A stretch of DNA of 7,055 nucleotides. Origin: Alphaproteobacteria bacterium (GTDB taxonomy: Bacteria; Pseudomonadota; Alphaproteobacteria; UBA7887). How positions within the stretch are numbered: the first letter of the stretch is position 1; the number at the start of each line of letters is the position of its first letter. The stretch covers positions 1 to 7,055 of the forward strand of contig JANQOH010000096.1 of assembly GCA_028289725.1 (NCBI GenBank), given 5' to 3'. Positions 1-6,904 of this stretch are shown here, one piece after another. The position numbers were made by a program, and so were the translations under genes. Under the pieces are notes generated by a model. The model saw only the letters and a program-made list of their open reading frames with translations. It searched no databases and was not told the DNA's origin.

Positions 1-1
1 C

Positions 2-520
2 GACATTCTCGACAACAATGTTGGCATCGTGAACACAGGATCCGTCGTCGACGAAACGGAAGAGAGCTGGGAACGCCTGATGCGCGTCAACGTAACCGGC
101 ATGTTCCTCGCGTCGAAACACGCCATTCCGGCGATGATCGAAACAGCCGGCGGCGGCGCGGTGATCAACATTTCGTCGATTTCCGCGCTGCGGCCGCGCG
201 GCCTCACCGCCTATTCGACATCCAAAGGCGCGGTCATCGCCCTCACCCGCGCCATGGCCGTGGATCACGGCAAAGACTGTATCCGGGTCAATTGCGTGGC
301 GCCGGGGCCGGTCTACACGCCGCTCGTTTATGCCGACGGCATGAGCCCGGAAGCGCGCGAACGCCGCCGCCTCGCTTCACCCATGGGCATGGAAGGCACG
401 GGTTGGGATGTTGGACACGCGGTCGTCTTCCTCGCCTCCGACCACGCGCGGTACATCACCGGCCAGACCCTGGTGGTCGATGGCGGCGCAACCTTGGTTG
501 GCATGGAACGCGCCAACTGA
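2..520 (+). CDS. SDR family NAD(P)-dependent oxidoreductase, C-terminal part (5' truncated by window edge)
   Basis: The visible 172 codons read open from the first base pairs of the window, so the gene begins outside it; the GxxxGxG nucleotide-binding N-terminus (about 80-90 residues) is missing from view. What remains is a classical short-chain dehydrogenase: an NNVG motif (visible residues 5-8), the tetrad Asn in RVNVTG (N30), catalytic Ser in NISSIS (S58), the YSTSK motif (Y71 and K75, the Tyr 13 residues after the Ser as in FabG), the PGPVYTP segment after the active site, and the C-terminal ITGQTLVVDGG signature. Such enzymes are cytosolic and interconvert alcohols and ketones using NAD(H) or NADP(H). 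The substrate cannot be told; annotations such as 3-oxoacyl-ACP reductase would be overreach. It is the only plus-strand gene and converges on the hydrolase gene. A small oddity is Asp instead of the usual hydrophobic residue just before NNVG. Confidence 0.93.
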   Translation, partial: DILDNNVGIVNTGSVVDETEESWERLMRVNVTGMFLASKHAIPAMIETAGGGAVINISSISALRPRGLTAYSTSKGAVIALTRAMAVDHGKDCIRVNCVAPGPVYTPLVYADGMSPEARERRRLASPMGMEGTGWDVGHAVVFLASDHARYITGQTLVVDGGATLVGMERAN

Positions 521-573
521 CGAGCGCCCAAAAAAGGCCCAAGCGTCTTTCCGGATTTCCCCGTGGAGAACCA

Positions 574-1959
574 CTATTTCCTCTGGCGATCCAGTATTTG
601 TGCAAGACGCCTGATGGGTGATGGATCTCTCAGAAGTCCTAGTGAAACGGAAAAATGTCCTTGAGGCCGCTGGAACACATTCTCTGCAGGGACCGACCAT
701 GCACGCGCCAAAGCGGCACCACCCGCATGCGGAGTCAAATCGTCGCTCTCGCCGAGTACCACCACAATGTTTTCGCGCGATATGGCCGGATGCCCTTGTG
801 GCTCGAGCAAAGGGACCCAACGCGCCAACTCCGTGCCCGACCACCCGGCTCGATCGAGTTGGCTTTGCAGTTTGACGGCCGTTGCCAGGCTACCGGATTG
901 TACAACGTCTAGAATTGCGCCACTTGTCGCGACGAGAAACAACGCATCTGGCTGCAAATCGCTGTACCAAGAACGTGCGGCCACGGCGGCGAGCTGGCTG
1001 GTCAGCGCGCCCAGGCTGACGCCGCCAATCGCGACCGGTCCACGACTTGTGCGGCGGGCCCAGTCAATTAACACAGAAGTTTCTGCCACCCAGGCTTCAA
1101 AAAGGTCGAGAAATCCGAGCGGGCCTTGCCCGATAGCAGGCTCGCCGCCGTACCATCCGGGTTTCACACGGCGGCTGTGCCACGGCGCTTCCGGTCTTAC
1201 CACGCGAAAACCTTCGAGTGCGCCACCGTTCAACGGATCTGTGGCATCCGTCCACATGTCGCTTTCGACGCAAATTCCGTGAAGAAAGATCAAGGTCGGC
1301 GCGTTTGCGTCTTTCGCTGGCGCCGACACCCGCGCCCACGCCTGATCGCCTAGGTGTGGCGAATTGAAACGCAACCAGTAGTCTCTTCCCGTAGCGCTCG
1401 GAATTTCGTTCGATGTTGTGATTTCCTGCGGCTCGGGCGCAGCGAACGCCGACGCGGTATCCAACAATCGAGCCTCATGCCGCAGCGCGACCTGGTCGGG
1501 CGTCGCGACTTCCCACCGAACCGACGACACGCGTCCGAGCAACGGGACGAACGCGGCGCGCGTGCTCATATGTTCGTGGGCCGCCGCACGCCGGTTGGCC
1601 TCGGAAGCGATGAGGTCATCCGTACGCGTCTCCGATGTTTCAAAGAACGCAGACAACCATTTGGCATTCGCTTCTTCGTAACGCTGTCGGCGGCGCTCGA
1701 CGAGATCAAGCATCCAGCGGATACCCACTGTCGATATTTCTCTCGTTGCCGCGAGTTCGACAAAGCGATCGACCGATCCTTGCGCCTCTTGCGCGGCGGC
1801 CCAAGCACGAGACAAGGGAAAATAGCCGTGGGCAATAGACCGCACCGCGATCCAATCAAACCAAGGACGCAACACCAAATTGCCGAGCGCACCCTCGAGG
1901 ATATGCTGATCCGCCGTGCCGGGGTCTGTTTGCCCGAGATAAGACCTTAGGCCCGGCAT
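574..1959 (-). CDS. Alpha/beta hydrolase with long N-terminal extension
   Basis: A 461-residue protein from the ATG at 1959. The last 240 residues carry an alpha/beta-hydrolase core: IFLHG oxyanion segment (residues 224-228), nucleophile elbow GGVSLG with Ser315, a likely acid Asp406 or Asp407 in GESDDLTP, and His435 in PQGHFS. The first 190 or so residues are helical, Trp- and Arg-rich, and not recognised. Layout and the GGVSLG elbow recall ABHD18-like hydrolases, but that is a weak impression; substrate unknown. No signal peptide or clear membrane segment, so probably cytosolic. Start choice: the ATG at 1959 is preceded by AGGA with six bases of spacing. An in-frame GTG at 2055 would add 32 residues and has AGGAG only three bases upstream; that stretch uses codons rare in this genome (TTA, AGG, CTA, CGA), so I favour 1959. 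It lies downstream of typA on the same strand, with a gap that could hold its own promoter. Confidence 0.85.
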   Translation of the reverse strand: MPGLRSYLGQTDPGTADQHILEGALGNLVLRPWFDWIAVRSIAHGYFPLSRAWAAAQEAQGSVDRFVELAATREISTVGIRWMLDLVERRRQRYEEANAKWLSAFFETSETRTDDLIASEANRRAAAHEHMSTRAAFVPLLGRVSSVRWEVATPDQVALRHEARLLDTASAFAAPEPQEITTSNEIPSATGRDYWLRFNSPHLGDQAWARVSAPAKDANAPTLIFLHGICVESDMWTDATDPLNGGALEGFRVVRPEAPWHSRRVKPGWYGGEPAIGQGPLGFLDLFEAWVAETSVLIDWARRTSRGPVAIGGVSLGALTSQLAAVAARSWYSDLQPDALFLVATSGAILDVVQSGSLATAVKLQSQLDRAGWSGTELARWVPLLEPQGHPAISRENIVVVLGESDDLTPHAGGAALARAWSVPAENVFQRPQGHFSVSLGLLRDPSPIRRLAQILDRQRK

Positions 1960-2094
1960 TAGGCTTCCTGTGACCCTGTAGGTTCGCGTTCGGCCGACGC
2001 TGAATAACCTTCGCAGTAAGCGCGAAGCTTGGTCCCGGCTCTCATTGCCGTGCACAATCTCCTAGGGTGCAACATCACTAATGTGGGATTGCGA

Positions 2095-2121
2095 AAGCGT
2101 CTTGCAAAGTGCTGGACGCTT
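2095..2121. repeat. Inverted repeat AAGCGTC-N13-GACGCTT between typA and the hydrolase gene
   Basis: Perfect seven-base arms around a 13-base loop lie in the gap after typA. On the minus strand a hairpin would form about 63-89 bases after the typA stop, but no U-run follows, so a classic intrinsic terminator is not supported. It could be an mRNA-end stabilising stem, part of a Rho-dependent end, or an operator for the hydrolase gene. Confidence 0.3.
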
Positions 2122-2183
2122 GCGGTGACGCGGGGGGACCGTACCGATCTTTGGGTCGCGCTGAGTCCGCGAGCTCTTGCGGC

Positions 2184-4025
2184 CTATTCGGCCGCGGCAG
2201 CCTTGCGCGCGGCGCGTTTGCGTTCATGGGGATCGAGGTCGCGTTTGCGAAGGCGAATGGCGGCGGGCGTGACTTCGACCAGCTCGTCATCGGCAATGTA
2301 AGACACCGCTTGCTCCAAGGTGAGCATGCGCGGCGGTGTCAAACGCACCGCTTCGTCCTTGCCCGCCGCGCGAATGTTCGTCAGTTGCTTGGCCTTGAGC
2401 GGATTGACTTCGAGATCGGTGCCGCGGGTGTGTTCGCCGATGATCATGCCCTGATAGACCGCCGCGCCTGGCTCGATGATCATTGGGCCCCGATCCTCGA
2501 GTTGCCATAAAGCGTAAGCGACCGCCTTGCCGGCAGCCGTTGATATCAGCACGCCATTGCGCCGGCCTTCGAGCGAACCTTTGTGCGGCGCGTAGGCGTG
2601 AAACACGCGATTGAGCACACCGGTGCCGCGCGTATCGGCCAAGAATTCGCCGTGATAGCCGATCAGGCCGCGCGAAGGCACATGCAGGACCAAACGCGTC
2701 TTGGCTTTGCCGCCCGGCCGCATTTCGATCAATTCGCCGCGCCGCTGACCGAGCTTCTCGACCACAACACCGGCATAGTCCTCGTCGACGTCGATCACCA
2801 CTTCCTCGATCGGCTCGAGCTTGGCGCCGGTCTCGGGGTCGGTTTGAAACAAGACGCGCGGCCGACTGATCGAAAGCTCATAGCCTTCGCGACGCATGGT
2901 TTCGATCAACACGCCGAGCTGAAGTTCGCCCCGGCCTTCGACCTCGAAAGCGTCGCCGGCGTCGGTCTCACGCACCCGGATTGCCACATTACCCTCGGCT
3001 TCCCGCATCAGACGGGCGCGAACCATGCGGCTGGTCAACTTGTCGCCGTCGCGCCCGGCCAACGGCGAGTCGTTCACGGAAAATGTCATGGCCAGCGTCG
3101 GCGGATCGATCGGTTGTGCGTCGAGCGCGCCCTCGTGCGCCGGATCGCACAGCGTGTCCGCGACCGTCGCGTCGGCCAGCCCAGCGATGGCAACGATATC
3201 GCCAGCTTCCGCACGCTCGACCGGCACGCGTTCCAAACCGCGAAACGCCAACAATTTCGTCGCACGGCCCGTCTCCACTTGGCCTTCGCCGGCCCGCAAC
3301 GCTTTGATCGACATGTTGGCGGAAATCGCGCCGGCGTGGATTCGCCCCGTCAAAACTCGCCCGAGATAGGGGTCCGCTTCCAAGAGCGAAACCAGCATGG
3401 CGAAGGGCGCCTCACGGTCGGCGCTCGGCGGCGCGACATGAGCGCGGATGAGTTCGAACAGTGGGCCGAGATTCGCTTCGTCACCCTGTGGCGGCGTGGC
3501 ACCGTCCGACGCCCACCCCTGCTTTGCCGAGGCAAACAGATACGGGAAGTCCAACTGCTCCTCGGTGGCGCCGAGCGCGGCGAACAAATCGAAGATTTCA
3601 TCAAGCACTTCATCGGAACGCGCGTCCGGGCGGTCGACCTTGTTGATGACTACGATCGGTTTAAGGCCGAGTGATAGAGCCTTCGTGGTGACGAACTTGG
3701 TCTGCGGCATGGGCCCTTCCGCGGCATCGACCAAGACCAGCACGCCGTCGACCATGCTCAAGATCCGTTCCACCTCGCCGCCGAAATCGGCGTGACCGGG
3801 CGTGTCGACGATGTTGATCCGCGTATCTCGCCAAGTCACGGATGTGCATTTCGCCAGAATGGTGATGCCGCGTTCGCGCTCCAAATCATTGGAATCGAGC
3901 GCACGTTCGGCCACCTGCTGGTTCGCGCGGATCGCCCCGGAATCGCGCAGCAACGCATCGACCAGCGTTGTCTTGCCATGGTCGACATGGGCGATGATCG
4001 CGATATTGCGCAGATCGTCGGTCAT
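2184..4025 (-). CDS. typA: Translational GTPase TypA/BipA
   Basis: A complete 613-residue TypA, close to the usual family length of about 605-610. The ribosome-associated GTPase of the EF-G/LepA class acts in the cytosol and is known to support 50S assembly, cold and stress growth and, in some species, virulence. All G motifs are intact: G1 AHVDHGKT (12-19), G2 with Thr55 in ERGIT, G3 DTPGH (74-78), G4 NKVD (128-131), G5 SAK (166-168). The EF-Tu-like domain 2, EF-G-like domains and the TypA-specific C-terminal region follow, including GRGELQLGVL, SRGLIGYHGEF, the ADTRGTG loop and the typical VEVTPAAIRLRKR end, then a short basic Ala/Lys/Arg tail. The ATG at 4025 begins the conserved RNIAIIAHVDHGKT block at the expected distance; its Shine-Dalgarno is weak. 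It starts 21 bp after the epimerase-like gene ends, so the two may be co-transcribed, which is not an obvious functional pairing. Confidence 0.98.
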   Translation of the reverse strand: MTDDLRNIAIIAHVDHGKTTLVDALLRDSGAIRANQQVAERALDSNDLERERGITILAKCTSVTWRDTRINIVDTPGHADFGGEVERILSMVDGVLVLVDAAEGPMPQTKFVTTKALSLGLKPIVVINKVDRPDARSDEVLDEIFDLFAALGATEEQLDFPYLFASAKQGWASDGATPPQGDEANLGPLFELIRAHVAPPSADREAPFAMLVSLLEADPYLGRVLTGRIHAGAISANMSIKALRAGEGQVETGRATKLLAFRGLERVPVERAEAGDIVAIAGLADATVADTLCDPAHEGALDAQPIDPPTLAMTFSVNDSPLAGRDGDKLTSRMVRARLMREAEGNVAIRVRETDAGDAFEVEGRGELQLGVLIETMRREGYELSISRPRVLFQTDPETGAKLEPIEEVVIDVDEDYAGVVVEKLGQRRGELIEMRPGGKAKTRLVLHVPSRGLIGYHGEFLADTRGTGVLNRVFHAYAPHKGSLEGRRNGVLISTAAGKAVAYALWQLEDRGPMIIEPGAAVYQGMIIGEHTRGTDLEVNPLKAKQLTNIRAAGKDEAVRLTPPRMLTLEQAVSYIADDELVEVTPAAIRLRKRDLDPHERKRAARKAAAAE

Positions 4026-4046
4026 AAGCAGTCCGGTTTCTGAGAG

Positions 4047-4991
4047 TTAGAGCCCGCTACGTAAGGCTTCGACGTAAGCAGCGCAAGCCTGTTCGAGCGA
4101 AAACGTCGACTCGACGCCCACTTCCTCCGCGAGCTTTCGGCTTGATACCAATGGATAGGTTAACGGTGGGTCAACGTCCGCCGTCGCCACGTCTAGGTCT
4201 GGCGAGATTTCCTTTAGCACAGCAACAACCTCGTGGAGCGACGGCGCGTAGGCGCTCAGATTGTAAATCAAATCGAGCGGGCCGGTGTGACTCGCGACGT
4301 GCGCCAAGGCATTCGCCACATCGGTGACATACATGATTTCAAGCGGACTGGTCGACACCTCGAGTTCCGCCGCGCCGCCAGTCGCCGCGGCTTGAAACAG
4401 ATCGATGATCTGCGTCCCCGCGCCGCGATACCAAAGACCTGGCCCAAACACCACGGGCAAGCGAATGCCTGTGAGCGAAAGCCCTCGGACCTCGCGATAA
4501 TACCGTGCAACATCTTCCGCCAGCACTTTGGTCAGACCATAGAAGGTCTCCGGCCGGCGCTCCGCCGTTTCGTCGACCGGCGCATCTGGATAGAGCGATG
4601 CGCGGCCATAGACCGCGAGGGTGCTGGTCCAGATGACACGCGCGACGCCGAACCGCTCGCACGCCGCGAGCAGGTTGCGAAAACCCCCGACATTCACCGC
4701 GAGCGCGGACGCTTCTTGTCCCGCGGCGGCCGCCAACAATCCCCGACCGCCCTCGCCGTAGGCCGCGAGCCCGACCACGACTTCCGGCTTTGTTGAGCCG
4801 ATCCATGCGTCCAGTGCGCCCGGCTCCTCGACGCCGCCGGATACGAAATTGATGGTATCTAAATCCGCTTTGGTGAGACACGGCTCCGGCGCCGGCGCGA
4901 AGACCGTGACATCGTGGCCGTCGGCGACCAGCCTCCGCACTAGATGGGCGCCGACAAAGCCGCTGCCGCCGGTGACAAATATCCGCGCCAT
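4047..4991 (-). CDS. NAD-dependent epimerase/dehydratase family protein (extended SDR)
   Basis: A complete 314-residue extended short-chain dehydrogenase. The N-terminal VTGGSGFVG contains the GxxGxxG dinucleotide-binding motif (G8, G11, G14). Catalytic residues are visible: Ser123 or Thr124 in WTSTLAVYG, and Tyr151 with Lys155 in FYGLTK. IRLPVVFGPG (177-185) and the MYVTDVANAL segment (220-229) are typical of nucleotide-sugar epimerases, dehydratases and related lactone or sugar dehydrogenases such as UDP-glucose 4-epimerase or uronate dehydrogenase. The exact substrate is not determinable. It is cytosolic, without signal or membrane segments. The ATG at 4991 is the natural start because the Rossmann motif follows at once; the AAGGA upstream lies about 15 bases away, too far for a good ribosome site. 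It sits 87 bp downstream of the enolase-superfamily gene and 21 bp upstream of typA on the same strand, which suggests shared transcription and perhaps a shared carbohydrate pathway with the former. Confidence 0.93.
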   Translation of the reverse strand: MARIFVTGGSGFVGAHLVRRLVADGHDVTVFAPAPEPCLTKADLDTINFVSGGVEEPGALDAWIGSTKPEVVVGLAAYGEGGRGLLAAAAGQEASALAVNVGGFRNLLAACERFGVARVIWTSTLAVYGRASLYPDAPVDETAERRPETFYGLTKVLAEDVARYYREVRGLSLTGIRLPVVFGPGLWYRGAGTQIIDLFQAAATGGAAELEVSTSPLEIMYVTDVANALAHVASHTGPLDLIYNLSAYAPSLHEVVAVLKEISPDLDVATADVDPPLTYPLVSSRKLAEEVGVESTFSLEQACAAYVEALRSGL

Positions 4992-5042
4992 TTTCGAGGT
5001 TCTGTTTCCTTAGGACTGGTCGATGAGCGTGCATTGGCCATG

Positions 5043-5054
5043 CGCGGACCCGCG
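5043..5054. repeat. Short palindrome CGCGG-AC-CCGCG
   Basis: A 12-base inverted repeat with five-base arms and a two-base centre lies directly downstream (minus-strand sense) of the TTGACA hexamer. It could be an operator or merely a G/C-rich coincidence. A looser symmetric sequence, GCATTGGCCATGC, abuts it at 5031-5043. No U-run follows, so it is not an intrinsic terminator. Confidence 0.3.
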
Positions 5055-5060
5055 TGTCAA
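5055..5060 (-). promoter_or_regulatory. Perfect TTGACA -35-like element upstream of the epimerase gene
   Basis: The 87 bp gap between the enolase-superfamily gene and the epimerase-like gene contains an exact TTGACA on the minus strand, pointing toward the epimerase and typA. At a spacing of 17 bases no good TATAAT-like box follows, so this is only a candidate promoter. If real, it would let the epimerase-typA pair be transcribed apart from the enolase gene. A near-perfect palindrome lies in the would-be spacer. Confidence 0.25.
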
Positions 5061-5078
5061 GCCACGGCCGCGTCGGGC

Positions 5079-6215
5079 CTAGCTCACCCGGTACTTTTCC
5101 ACCACGTCCCAGTCGATTTCGATGCCAAGGCCTGGGCCGGTCGGGACCGTGAGATGTCCGTCGACACAGGGAACCGGGGATGCGAGGAGGTCGTCGCGGA
5201 GCGCGTTCCGCCCCTGGTCATATTCCAGCATGACGGGCTGCGGTACGCGCTCGGTATGCGGCGACGGCGGCAGAGCCGCAATGAAATGAACAGCCGCAGC
5301 AAGACCGATCGCACCGCCCCAAACATGTGGCGACATGCGCAAATTGGCGAGACGCGCCATGCTCCAGATCGCCTTCGCTTCATCAATACCGCCGCACAAT
5401 GTCAGATCCGGCTGCAACAGATCGGCGCAGCGATTGTCGACCAGGCGCTTAAAATCCCATGCGGTATAGAGCGCCTCTCCGGTCGCAATGGGAATTGAGG
5501 CTCGCGCACGCAGCTCGGTATATCCGTCGAAGTCGGTTGGCGGCAACGGTTCTTCATAAAAATAAATGTCATACTCAGCAATTCGGCGCATGCTCTCGAG
5601 GGTTTGATCAACCGTGTAATTGCCGTTTGCATCAACCATGAGAGCTATGTCGGATCCGAGTACGTCGCGTGCCAGGGCGACACGTTCGACATCGCTGGCC
5701 GCTGAATGGCCGATTTTGATTTTCACACCGGGAAAGTTTTGATCGCGAAAATCGCGCATCTGATCTTCAAGCTGGTTCCCCGGATTGGCCGCGAAATAGC
5801 CGTCGGACGCATAGGCCGGAACATGATCCGTGTTGAGACCGCCAAGCAGTTTGTGCACCGGTACGCCGTGCAGCTTTCCGATCACGTCGTACAAAGCGAT
5901 GTTGATGCCGCCGAGGACGGCGGTCACCGTGTTTTGGATGCCGAGGTGATAGCGTTGGTTGTAAATGTAAGCGGGGATTTGCTCACGATCATAGACCTCG
6001 CGGCCGACGAAATAAGGTCGAACGACATCAAGCGACGCAACCACCATGGCGCACGGGCCCCAAGCCTCGCCGTAACCCGTGAAGCCGGCATCGGTCTCGA
6101 CCTGAACCAACGTCATGTTGCGAATACTGGTCATGCCCCGCGCCATGCCGTAGGCGTTTTCCGCCCCCAAATCATGCTCGAGCGGAATCGCCTTGATGTC
6201 AGTAATGATCGCCAC
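5079..6215 (-). CDS. Mandelate racemase/muconate lactonizing enzyme family protein (enolase superfamily, probable sugar-acid enzyme)
   Basis: A complete 378-residue enolase-superfamily protein: N-terminal capping domain (to about residue 125), then a modified TIM barrel. The mandelate racemase-type active site is intact and falls at nearly the same numbers as in Pseudomonas mandelate racemase: KIK base motif (K165, K167), metal ligands D195 (MVDANGNY), E221 (YEEPLPP) and E247 (ATGEALY), and the Asp-His dyad D270 (QPDLTLCGG) and H297 (SPHVWGG). The C-terminus (MLEYD, then GPGLGIEID) resembles D-galactarolactone cycloisomerase and related acid-sugar dehydratases. It therefore probably abstracts the proton alpha to a carboxylate with Mg2+, acting on a sugar acid or lactone; the substrate is inferred only. 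It is cytosolic. The start is GTG at 6215, preceded by AAGGGA about eight bases away. The next gene downstream is an extended SDR, consistent with a small catabolic unit. True mandelate racemase activity is not claimed. Confidence 0.92.
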   Translation of the reverse strand: MAIITDIKAIPLEHDLGAENAYGMARGMTSIRNMTLVQVETDAGFTGYGEAWGPCAMVVASLDVVRPYFVGREVYDREQIPAYIYNQRYHLGIQNTVTAVLGGINIALYDVIGKLHGVPVHKLLGGLNTDHVPAYASDGYFAANPGNQLEDQMRDFRDQNFPGVKIKIGHSAASDVERVALARDVLGSDIALMVDANGNYTVDQTLESMRRIAEYDIYFYEEPLPPTDFDGYTELRARASIPIATGEALYTAWDFKRLVDNRCADLLQPDLTLCGGIDEAKAIWSMARLANLRMSPHVWGGAIGLAAAVHFIAALPPSPHTERVPQPVMLEYDQGRNALRDDLLASPVPCVDGHLTVPTGPGLGIEIDWDVVEKYRVS

Positions 6216-6243
6216 GGTTCGTGTCCCTTCGAATGCGCCGCGG

Positions 6244-6249
6244 AGTATA
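6244..6249 (-). promoter_or_regulatory. Possible -10 box (TATACT) for the enolase-superfamily gene
   Basis: TATACT on the minus strand matches the TATAAT consensus at five of six positions and sits 28 bases before the GTG at 6215, giving a short plausible leader containing the AAGGGA ribosome site. No convincing -35 hexamer is found 16-18 bases upstream, so a regulator-dependent promoter or chance match are both possible. Confidence 0.25.
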
Positions 6250-6277
6250 ACCCTCGCAGGTCAGCCAGCGCCGGTCA

Positions 6278-6299
6278 GATGTGCTGAGCACGGCACATC
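6278..6299. repeat. Inverted repeat GATGTGC-N8-GCACATC upstream of the enolase-superfamily gene
   Basis: Two perfect seven-base arms separated by eight bases. The left arm also overlaps a second symmetric element, GTGCTGAGCAC at 6281-6291. It lies in the 117 bp gap between the membrane-protein gene and the enolase-superfamily start, about 63-84 bases upstream of that GTG. It is not followed by a T-run on the minus strand, so an operator is more likely than a terminator for the preceding gene. No regulator family can be assigned. Confidence 0.4.
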
Positions 6300-6332
6300 C
6301 ACGGACGAGTTTCATCGCCGATCGTTGCCACG

Positions 6333-6779
6333 CTATTCGGCGTTGAAATCACGAGAACATTTGGCAGCGATTTTCCAATACACAAAGCCTGATGCAACGC
6401 CGGATACCAGAGCTAACGCGTAAAACTCGGGCATAACCGGAAATACTGAATGGAGCACCACGCAGCCACCCAGAGCTGTCATGAAACCTGCTAAGGCATA
6501 CGGCCCTATGCCACTTATCTCTCTCAACGAATATACAACTTGGAACGCAAGCCCCAGTGTTAGAGAACTAAGAAAAAAGATCATTGAGCCAATTAGAATC
6601 ACCAATACAACAAAACGCCAAGTTCCGGGCGAAAAGAAATCGGGAAACTCATATGGTTCTGATGTCAATATTGACAGGCATAACACTACCAGCACACTAA
6701 ATATTGGTACTATAATCAACCATGTTCCAAGAATTCCAACTATGTATCCAAGCGGAGTAATTTTGGTCGTTTGAGCCAT
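6333..6779 (-). CDS. Hypothetical four-helix membrane protein, AT-rich gene
   Basis: A 148-residue protein of unknown function. Four hydrophobic segments are visible, at about residues 12-38, 55-82, 93-113 and 118-137, so it is very likely an inner-membrane protein. A short polar loop (around 39-54, with EPYEFPDFF) lies between helices 1 and 2. The end, with YWKIAAK and a charged DFNAE tail, resembles many uncharacterised small alphaproteobacterial membrane proteins, but I cannot name a family. The ATG at 6779 is chosen, with AGGG a few bases upstream; an in-frame TTG at 6791 would add four residues. Base composition stands out: about 35-43% GC in most 60-base blocks between 6481 and 6780, against far higher values in typA. 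That hints at acquisition or relaxed selection. It lies alone between panB and the enolase-superfamily gene, all on the same strand. Confidence 0.75.
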   Translation of the reverse strand: MAQTTKITPLGYIVGILGTWLIIVPIFSVLVVLCLSILTSEPYEFPDFFSPGTWRFVVLVILIGSMIFFLSSLTLGLAFQVVYSLREISGIGPYALAGFMTALGGCVVLHSVFPVMPEFYALALVSGVASGFVYWKIAAKCSRDFNAE

Positions 6780-6904
6780 TGGCCCTATCAAGATCCCGAA
6801 GGTAGACTAAGAATCTGAAATCTGCGCTCCATTGCTCCGACATAGTTTTGATTGCTGGGTCGTATACTTCAATTTTTTTGCAAACTTTCTAAAAACTTGC
6901 CCAA

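Noticed and set aside
1354..1950. A 198-codon open frame on the plus strand opposite the hydrolase gene
   Set aside because: It is Arg-rich, without recognisable motifs, and antisense to a gene with an intact catalytic triad. It is best read as a shadow frame.
1960..2055. N-terminal 32-codon extension of the hydrolase from a GTG start
   Set aside because: The AGGAG is only three bases from the GTG, and the stretch holds several codons rare in this genome (TTA, AGG, CTA). It remains possible but is not favoured.
2583..3674. A 363-codon open frame on the plus strand opposite typA
   Set aside because: It is fully antisense to a clearly conserved GTPase gene. Its composition (rich in Arg, His, Gln, Asp) is what the reverse strand of G/C-biased codons gives, and no domain is recognisable.
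5706..6287. A 193-codon open frame on the plus strand opposite the enolase-superfamily gene
   Set aside because: It lies over a gene whose seven catalytic residues are all in place and shows no motif of its own.
6878..6898. Hairpin-like sequence after panB (GCAAG...TTTGC) next to a run of seven A or T
   Set aside because: On the minus strand, the direction of panB, the hairpin is followed by A residues rather than T residues, and the stem needs two G-U pairs. It does not fit an intrinsic terminator on either strand.
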